A stretch of 6,363 nt of DNA from assembly GCA_041301185.1 (NCBI GenBank), contig JBFYSV010000208.1, positions 1-6,363 of the forward strand, written 5' to 3'. Positions 1 to 4,652 of this stretch are shown one piece after another (the stretch's first letter is position 1; every line of letters begins with the position of its first letter). The notes below the pieces were generated by a model. That model ran no database searches and was not told the DNA's origin. It was given only the letters and a program-made list of their open reading frames with translations. Both the position numbers and the translations under genes were made by a program. Origin of the DNA: JAQBDA01 sp041301185. GTDB lineage: Bacteria > Chloroflexota > Anaerolineae > Anaerolineales > UBA4823.

Positions 1-1334
1 AGTATATTGCCCAACAATTCGCCGAGCTCGGGGTCCAACCGGCTGGGGATGATTTGACTTATTTCCAGCCGCGGACGAGGTCTTACGCCTCAGTAGATGC
101 CATCCCAAAGCTGAAGAGTGAGGATGGCGGCGCTGATCCCGTCTACCACCAGGATTTTGTGGAGCGCCCCTCACCGACTCGCAACCTGGGTGAATACCGC
201 TCGGAAGTGCGCTTCCTGGCGTTTGGCGAATTGATGCAAAGCGGTCAAATCAGCTTCCAATATAACGTCCTTCAGGAGCTGGATTTAACCGACCAGATTG
301 TGATGGTCCTCTCAGAGGCGGACGCGGCTTACCTGGACAGTTATCCCCTGGCAGGACTATTGGTTGTTCAGCGGAATCCCCTGGATTTGCAGCGGCGCTA
401 CACCTTATCCCCAAACGACCCGCGCTGGAGCATATTTGGTCCCAGCCATGATGCTGAGCTGGGCGTCCCCATGTTTTGGATCAGTGAGAGCACGGCTGAC
501 CGTATCTTACAGGGGAGCGGGCAGACCGTAGCGACCCTGCGCCGGCTGGCAGACGATCTCGAGCAGGATGAGATATTCGAGCTGGAAACCGGGGTCACGG
601 TCGATATGGAGATCCAGGGCAGCGTTGAAGAGAGGTTTGTTACCAATCACGTCATCGGCTATATACCGGGCGAGTCCAGGGTCGCCGGAGGTGCGACAGG
701 GGAAGGCAAGCTGGATGATAAGATGATTGTCGTCATGGCCCAGTATGACAGCCCGCCCCTGGGTCCGGATGGGGAGGATTACCTGGCTGCCAACGATAAC
801 GCCAGCGGCGTGGCGGTGATGCTGGAAATGATCAGGTCGATGCGGGATGCGGGCTATCAGCCGTATAAAACTTTCCTGTTTGTGGCTTACAGCGGGGAGG
901 GGATTGAAGGGGGCGCCAGATATGTCCCTGAAGTTGCCAAATTCCTGCAAACCAAGTACGGATTCTCGGGAAATTACCAGCTGGAAGCGATCGTTGAGCT
1001 GCGCGGCATGGGTACCCGGATTGGTGATCAGCTGATCTTGTACACCGGTGGAAGCCTGCGTCTGGCTGACTTGTTCGAAGCCGCGGCGCAGCGCATGGAT
1101 GTCCCGGTCCGCAGGGCTGGCGGGGATGTGGATATCAGTATCGTCTTCGATGAAAGAAGCGCCTATGCGGGTGGTGAAGAAGCGCCGACGATCGGTCTGG
1201 CGTGGGAAGGATGGCAGGTAACTGCCAACTCTTCTGCTGATACGCCTGGTACAGTATCTCAAGACCATCTTGAGCTGTCTGGTGAAGCCTTAAACCTGGC
1301 TATGATGATCCTGGGGCGTGAAACTGATTATTAG
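1..1334 (+). CDS. M28-fold protein with PA-like domain, probable pseudopeptidase (5' end outside window)
   Basis: The frame is open to the left edge (first full codon at 3). The residues before the in-frame TTG at 54 (YIAQQFAELGVQPAGDD) match the usual N-terminal helix of M28 proteins, so TTG 54 is not the start and the gene begins upstream. Residues below are numbered from TTG 54. A PA-like region spans about 50-200, including GVPMFWISESTADRIL (137-152). The M28 catalytic region spans about 222-420. M28 peptidases normally use two zinc ions held by His, Asp, Glu, Asp and His. Here the HxD motif reads QYD (Q230), the bridging Asp is kept in NDNASG (D248), the Glu-Glu pair reads E282-G283, the fourth ligand is E315 (VELRG), and the HTxxDT motif reads NSSADT (N392). 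The catalytic-base Glu (E282) and D232 remain. The fold assignment is strong; metal-dependent peptidase activity is doubtful. No signal peptide can be judged because the start is missing. Confidence 0.85.
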   Translation, partial: YIAQQFAELGVQPAGDDLTYFQPRTRSYASVDAIPKLKSEDGGADPVYHQDFVERPSPTRNLGEYRSEVRFLAFGELMQSGQISFQYNVLQELDLTDQIVMVLSEADAAYLDSYPLAGLLVVQRNPLDLQRRYTLSPNDPRWSIFGPSHDAELGVPMFWISESTADRILQGSGQTVATLRRLADDLEQDEIFELETGVTVDMEIQGSVEERFVTNHVIGYIPGESRVAGGATGEGKLDDKMIVVMAQYDSPPLGPDGEDYLAANDNASGVAVMLEMIRSMRDAGYQPYKTFLFVAYSGEGIEGGARYVPEVAKFLQTKYGFSGNYQLEAIVELRGMGTRIGDQLILYTGGSLRLADLFEAAAQRMDVPVRRAGGDVDISIVFDERSAYAGGEEAPTIGLAWEGWQVTANSSADTPGTVSQDHLELSGEALNLAMMILGRETDY

Positions 1335-1493
1335 CCCGATTGCTTTCTCTGGTAAAATATTAAAGAAAGAGGCGCTTTAGAAGCTATCCAAAATTTTTTG
1401 GCAGGTTTGGAAACCTGCCCTACATAGGGCGGCTTTCCAAAGCCGCCGAAAATTTTAGGATAGATACTAGTCCTGACCCGATGACCTGAAAAG
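1335..1493. other. Intergenic region between the M28-like gene and the sigma factor gene
   Basis: This 159-bp gap has no credible reading frame. Its centre is the nested palindrome at 1384-1463. A TAAAAT at 1353-1358 resembles a -10 box but has no -35 hexamer at the right distance. No Shine-Dalgarno sequence precedes the sigma factor ATG. The first 45 bases hold no hairpin plus T-run, so the upstream gene has no classical terminator before the palindrome. Confidence 0.6.
1384..1463. repeat. 80-bp nested palindrome, two hairpins within an outer stem
   Basis: The outer arms are CTATCC-AAAATTTT (1384-1397) and AAAATTTT-A-GGATAG (1449-1463), which pair over 14 bp with one bulged A at 1457. Inside lie two perfect hairpins: GGCAGGTTT/AAACCTGCC (1400-1419) and GGCGGCTTT/AAAGCCGCC (1428-1447), joined by a segment containing GCCCTA-CA-TAGGGC (1417-1430). 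The left half and the reverse complement of the right half align along their full length. Where the two hairpins differ in sequence, both strands of the stem differ so that pairing is kept. The element could form a cloverleaf-like RNA or a DNA cruciform. It resembles a REP or MITE-type mobile palindrome. A transcription-ending or mRNA-stabilising role is possible, but neither hairpin is followed by a clean T-run. It has no coding capacity. Confidence 0.85.
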
Positions 1494-2084
1494 ATGACTG
1501 CGATGACACAGGCGAAAGATAGCGAGCTAATCCTTAAGTTGCAAGCCGGTAACCTGGAAGCCCTGGGCGATCTGTATGACCAGCACCAGCGTCTGGTGCA
1601 TCGCACTGCACTGGTCATCACCGGTGACAGAGAAGCTGCCAGCGACCTGCTACAAGATGTCTTCCTGCGGTTATTCCGCTTTGCAAATAAAATCGACCCA
1701 ACCCGCCCGATTGAGCCCTGGTTGTACCGTATGACCACCAACCTGGCGTATGATTGGGTGAAACGTCAAAATCGCTGGCCGCGCTCCCTGGACGATTTAA
1801 TAGACTGGTTGGCAATGCCTGGTAAGAATTACCCGGACGACGCGGCAGAGAAGAATGATGAATGGGAGCAGGTGCAACGGGCTGTCTCGTCCTTGCCGAT
1901 GCCGCAAAGGGTGGTGATTGTGTTGTATTATCTAAACGATCTCTCGCTGCAAGAAATTGCAGAGATCCTGGATGTGCCGGTAGGCACGGTGAAATCTCGC
2001 CTGCATTACGGGCGGTTGGCACTAAAACGTAAGCTTGGCCTGGGCCAGGGGATGTTGCCTGATTTGAACTACGACCGGCCGTGA
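1494..2084 (+). CDS. ECF-type RNA polymerase sigma factor (sigma-70 family)
   Basis: This 196-residue protein redirects RNA polymerase to a specific promoter set. Region 2 lies at about 19-92: the 2.1 helix has ALGDLYDQHQRLVHRTAL, 2.2 has the core-binding DLLQDVFLRLFR (51-62), and the 2.3-2.4 part has PWLYRMTTNLAYDWVKRQ (75-92). Region 4 lies at about 125-182, with LPMPQRVVIVLYYLNDLS followed by the helix-turn-helix LQEIAEILDVPVGTVKSRL (152-170) that reads the -35 element. Region 3 is absent and the length is typical, which marks the ECF group. The start at 1494 is the first in-frame ATG; a second ATG at 1503 would remove three residues. Neither has a convincing ribosome binding site. The next gene starts 28 bp after the stop, so co-transcription with the small protein and the lipoprotein is likely. 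The ECF subgroup and its target promoters cannot be told from the sequence. Confidence 0.93.
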   Translation: MTAMTQAKDSELILKLQAGNLEALGDLYDQHQRLVHRTALVITGDREAASDLLQDVFLRLFRFANKIDPTRPIEPWLYRMTTNLAYDWVKRQNRWPRSLDDLIDWLAMPGKNYPDDAAEKNDEWEQVQRAVSSLPMPQRVVIVLYYLNDLSLQEIAEILDVPVGTVKSRLHYGRLALKRKLGLGQGMLPDLNYDRP

Positions 2085-2112
2085 ACAGTATATGAACTGT
2101 GGGTATCGGTAG

Positions 2113-2373
2113 ATGAGAGACGTAATGGATATATATGTTCGCCAGGCATTGAAAAATTGGACGGTAAATAATCCGGCTCCTGCCAGCGGGCGCGCCAGGC
2201 TGATGCTTGTGGCGTCTGTAACCCCGCAGGAATCAGCATTTGCTGAAATTGGGGAGAAGCAGAAGACTCCTTTTTCCCTTATCTCGCCGATTGACCAGGC
2301 GATGCAGATCTATAGTCTACCCTGGGTTTGGGTGGCGCATGTAGCCCTGACGCCTATCCGGCGGGTCACCTGA
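2113..2373 (+). CDS. Small protein of 86 residues, unrecognised, candidate partner of the sigma factor
   Basis: It begins with MRDVMDIYVRQALKNW and continues with a Pro/Ala/Arg-rich stretch (PAPASGRARL, 22-31). The C-terminus is moderately hydrophobic and aromatic (IYSLPWVWVAHVALTPI, 66-82) but too short and polar-flanked to be called a membrane span with confidence. There is no His-x3-Cys-x2-Cys zinc motif of the classical zinc-binding anti-sigma family. Its place directly after an ECF sigma factor is where anti-sigma factors usually sit, so a regulatory partner is a reasonable guess, not a recognition. The ATG at 2113 is preceded only by a weak GGTAG. An in-frame ATG at 2125 is an alternative. 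Its TGA stop is followed six bases later, in the same frame, by the GTG start of the lipoprotein gene, so the two may be translationally coupled. Confidence 0.6.
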   Translation: MRDVMDIYVRQALKNWTVNNPAPASGRARLMLVASVTPQESAFAEIGEKQKTPFSLISPIDQAMQIYSLPWVWVAHVALTPIRRVT

Positions 2374-2379
2374 GTAAAA

Positions 2380-4344
2380 GTGTTAAAGATTCATACAAAA
2401 AACCGATCCCGCTTGCTCTGGATTGGGCTGGCGATTATTCTTGGCGCCAGCGCGTGCAATTATCCTGTGCCAGATCCCATACCTGGAATAACACCCACGG
2501 TAACGCAAAGCGTCTCCGGCGAAGCATTGCCTCCCACGCCAACTGCCACCCCACAACCTGACCCTCCCCGCGCCCTATCGATATGCCTGACCCAGGAACC
2601 GGCTTCGCTGTTTGTGTATGCGGACTCTTCCCTGGCAGCGCGGGCGGTCCGCCAGGCAATCTATGACGGGCCGCTGGACCAGCTCGATTATGGCATTCAG
2701 GCGGTGATCCTGGAGAAAACACCTAGCCTGGGAGATGGGGATGCGGTCCTGGAGCCTGTGACGATCCAGGCAGGCGCCTTGATCCTGGATGCGGACGGGC
2801 AGCTGGCTACGCTGCTAGAAGGTAGGCGTTACCTGCCCAGCGGCTGCCGCGATTCAAGCTGTGCAGTGGCGTATTCAGGCAGCGAGCCGGTGACGATGGA
2901 CCAGCTGGCGGTGCGATTTGTGTTGCGCCAGGGAATTAATTGGTCGGATGGCACACCGCTGACCGCTGCCGACTCAGTCTATTCTTACGAGGTGGCGCGC
3001 AGTCTTTATCCCCAGGTGCGGGCAGAGCTGATCCAGCACACCAGCTCATACCAGGCGTTGGATGAGCGCAGCGTGGAATGGCGCGGCATTCCGGGTTACG
3101 TAGACCCTTTGTACGCGGGCAACTTCTTTCACCCGCTGCCCGCCCACGCCTGGATGGATATCCCCGCCGAAGAGCTGGCGCAGGCTGAAGCTGCCGGGCG
3201 AGCGCCGCTGGGTTGGGGACCTTACGTGATCGAGGAGTGGGTGGCAGGCGATCACATCTCTTTGGTAAAAAATAGCTCCTACTTCCGCGCCGCAGAAGGG
3301 CTGCCGGCTTTCGACCGCCTGGTGTATCGCTTTATCCCGGATGGGAACGAAGCCTTGCTGGCTTTGCAGGCCGGTGAGTGCGACTTGATTGACGAAGCGC
3401 CCCCCGATTTTTACCCGCAGGAAGCGCTGCTCCAGGCTGAGGAAGCCGGAAAAATCAGCCTCTTTACCCGCCAGGATATTGCCTGGGAACAACTGGCTTT
3501 TGGAATTCAACCGGCTGAGGCAGGCGCGATGAGCTTGCTGCAAGCAAAGGAAGCCCGCCAGGCGATTGCCCTGTGCACCGACCGGCAGCGCATGGTAGAT
3601 ACCCTGCTTGGCGAGCCGTCCCAGGTGATGCACAGCTACCTGCCTGCCGACCACCCGCTGTTCAACCCGGAGGGGCGGCGCTACGACTACGACCCGCAAG
3701 CCGGGTCAGAGCTGCTGCAAGGAATGGGTTGGATTGACCACGACAATGACCCGAGCACACCCCGCCAGGCGCTGGCGGTCAGCGGGGTGGTGGATGGTAC
3801 GCTCTTTCAACTGGGACTGCTGACCCTGGCGGAACCCGAAAGAGAGGCGGCGGCCCAAATCGTCCAGGAATCGCTGGCGGAATGTGGCATCGGGGTGGAA
3901 ATCCGCTCGATGGAAGCGGAGCAGTTGTTTGCCCCTGGTCCGGACGGGTTGGTTTTTGGGCGCAGCTTTGATCTGGTGCAGTTCGGCTGGCTGGCCTCGC
4001 TGGATCCGCGTTGCGATCTTTACACCACTGCGGAGATCCCCGGTCCTTATCCGCAGTTCCCCAAGGGCTGGGGCGGGGCGAACGCGTCTGGATATAGCAA
4101 CCCCGTTTATGACCAGGCCTGCCTGAGCGCCCGCAGCTCATTGCCCGAAGAAGCCCAGCACCTGGCAAGCCACCAGCAGGCGCAGGCGATTTTTACGGAA
4201 GAACTGCCTGTGCTGCCGCTGTATTCCAGGTATCGCCAGGTGGTAGCCCGTCCAGACTTGTGCGGGCTGGACCTGGACCCGTCCGCGGAGAGCGCCTTAT
4301 GGAACCTGGAAATGCTGGATTACGGTGAGGCGTGTGGTACTTGA
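2380..4344 (+). CDS. Lipoprotein, family 5 extracellular solute-binding protein (peptide/nickel type)
   Basis: The 654-residue product begins with a lipoprotein signal: basic n-region (KIHTKNRSR), hydrophobic LLWIGLAIIL (12-21) and lipobox ASAC with C26. A Pro/Thr-rich linker (29-64) follows. The SBP_bac_5 fold starts at ALSICLTQEPASLF (65-78) and continues through the signature INWSDGTPLTAADSVYSYEV (186-205), GWGPYVIEEWVAGDHISLV (278-296), the domain-III repeat start ARQAIALCTDR (392-402), YDYDPQAGSELLQGMGW (435-451), ECGIGVEI (501-508) and the closing LPVLPLYSRYRQVVARPDLCGL (609-630). Lobe order is normal and length is usual for the family plus linker. It should bind peptides or similar solutes at the outer membrane face; the ligand cannot be read from sequence. 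GTG at 2380 is chosen because it gives a complete signal peptide and follows the preceding stop; no good ribosome binding site is present. It lies third in a probable operon with a sigma factor, and no permease gene is visible here. Confidence 0.9.
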   Translation: MLKIHTKNRSRLLWIGLAIILGASACNYPVPDPIPGITPTVTQSVSGEALPPTPTATPQPDPPRALSICLTQEPASLFVYADSSLAARAVRQAIYDGPLDQLDYGIQAVILEKTPSLGDGDAVLEPVTIQAGALILDADGQLATLLEGRRYLPSGCRDSSCAVAYSGSEPVTMDQLAVRFVLRQGINWSDGTPLTAADSVYSYEVARSLYPQVRAELIQHTSSYQALDERSVEWRGIPGYVDPLYAGNFFHPLPAHAWMDIPAEELAQAEAAGRAPLGWGPYVIEEWVAGDHISLVKNSSYFRAAEGLPAFDRLVYRFIPDGNEALLALQAGECDLIDEAPPDFYPQEALLQAEEAGKISLFTRQDIAWEQLAFGIQPAEAGAMSLLQAKEARQAIALCTDRQRMVDTLLGEPSQVMHSYLPADHPLFNPEGRRYDYDPQAGSELLQGMGWIDHDNDPSTPRQALAVSGVVDGTLFQLGLLTLAEPEREAAAQIVQESLAECGIGVEIRSMEAEQLFAPGPDGLVFGRSFDLVQFGWLASLDPRCDLYTTAEIPGPYPQFPKGWGGANASGYSNPVYDQACLSARSSLPEEAQHLASHQQAQAIFTEELPVLPLYSRYRQVVARPDLCGLDLDPSAESALWNLEMLDYGEACGT

Positions 4345-4426
4345 TATTTTAATGAAATGTGGTATATTTTCACAAACTTAGCAGAAAAGCTTGCTGATTG
4401 CATGAACCTGAGCGCAGCGATATGCG

Positions 4427-4432
4427 TATAAT
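4427..4432 (+). promoter_or_regulatory. Candidate -10 box TATAAT
   Basis: A perfect TATAAT lies in an AT-rich stretch about 220 bp before the ATG at 4653. No good -35 hexamer sits 16-18 bp upstream. TTGCAT at 4398-4403 is 23 bp away, which is too far. A TG lies two bases before the hexamer, close to but not the extended -10 spacing. If used, the mRNA leader would be over 200 nt long. Confidence 0.3.
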
Positions 4433-4459
4433 ATGCAGTGAGCAAATTTATCATATTGG

Positions 4460-4509
4460 GTGAAGGTTGTTTGTTGTGATGATTTTAAATAGGCATTTCG
4501 AACCTTCAC
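4460..4509. repeat. 9-bp perfect inverted repeat GTGAAGGTT / AACCTTCAC
   Basis: The arms at 4460-4468 and 4501-4509 are exact reverse complements, with a 32-base AT-rich loop. The stem could form in the leader RNA if transcription starts at the TATAAT at 4427. Alternatively it may be a two-part operator. There is no T-run after it, so a terminator is unlikely. Confidence 0.5.
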
Positions 4510-4635
4510 GAACTGGTTCTTGTCTTTATTGTATGGAAGGAGGTGGTTCGCGGAAGATGTTTTGATTCCTGTTAACCGGCCGGACCGCGGCCAAATAATT
4601 TCGTTGTTCAATATCCAAACCATCAAGATCTCTTC

Positions 4636-4644
4636 AAGGAGGAG
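4636..4644 (+). promoter_or_regulatory. Strong ribosome binding site AAGGAGGAG
   Basis: A near-perfect Shine-Dalgarno sequence lies 8-10 bases before the ATG at 4653. It fixes the start of the second binding protein, whose frame then begins with a complete lipoprotein signal peptide. None of the other three starts in the window has a comparable site, which suggests this gene is the most strongly translated. Confidence 0.9.
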
Positions 4645-4652
4645 AAATCCAA

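Larger units (their letters stand above)
4345..4652. other. 308-bp non-coding leader upstream of the second solute-binding lipoprotein
   Basis: This stretch is AT-richer than its neighbours and has no convincing gene on either strand. In order it holds a perfect TATAAT (4427-4432), the ATATGC direct repeat around it (4420-4425 and 4431-4436), a 9-bp inverted repeat (4460-4468 and 4501-4509), an orphan AAGGAGGT (4537-4544) before a tiny ATG-TTT-TGA frame (4557-4565), a GC-rich small hairpin GGCCG/CGGCC (4578-4592), and the true ribosome binding site. No hairpin plus T-run terminator is visible after the lipoprotein stop at 4344. Confidence 0.6.

Noticed and set aside
54..56. TTG as start codon of the M28-like gene
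   Set aside because: The frame stays open to the left edge, and the upstream residues fit the conserved N-terminal M28 helix, so the true start lies outside the window.
507..1268. Antisense open frame of 253 codons opposite the M28-like gene
   Set aside because: It has no family motifs and no ribosome binding site. Long antisense frames are common opposite GC-rich genes, and the + frame is clearly homologous to M28 proteins.
2085..2100. Short inverted repeat ACAGT/ACTGT between the sigma factor and the small gene
   Set aside because: Only 5 bp with a 6-base loop and no T-run. This is expected by chance and too weak for a terminator.
4357..4400. Possible terminator after the 654-residue lipoprotein gene
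   Set aside because: The available stems (TGTGG/TCACA with a wobble pair, and AGCA/TGCT) are 4-5 bp and neither is followed by a T-run.
4378..4626. Minus-strand frame of 82 codons filling most of the 308-bp leader
   Set aside because: It begins at TTG (with an ATG next to it) without any Shine-Dalgarno sequence on that strand. It has no recognisable domain and overlaps the likely promoter and leader of the + gene.
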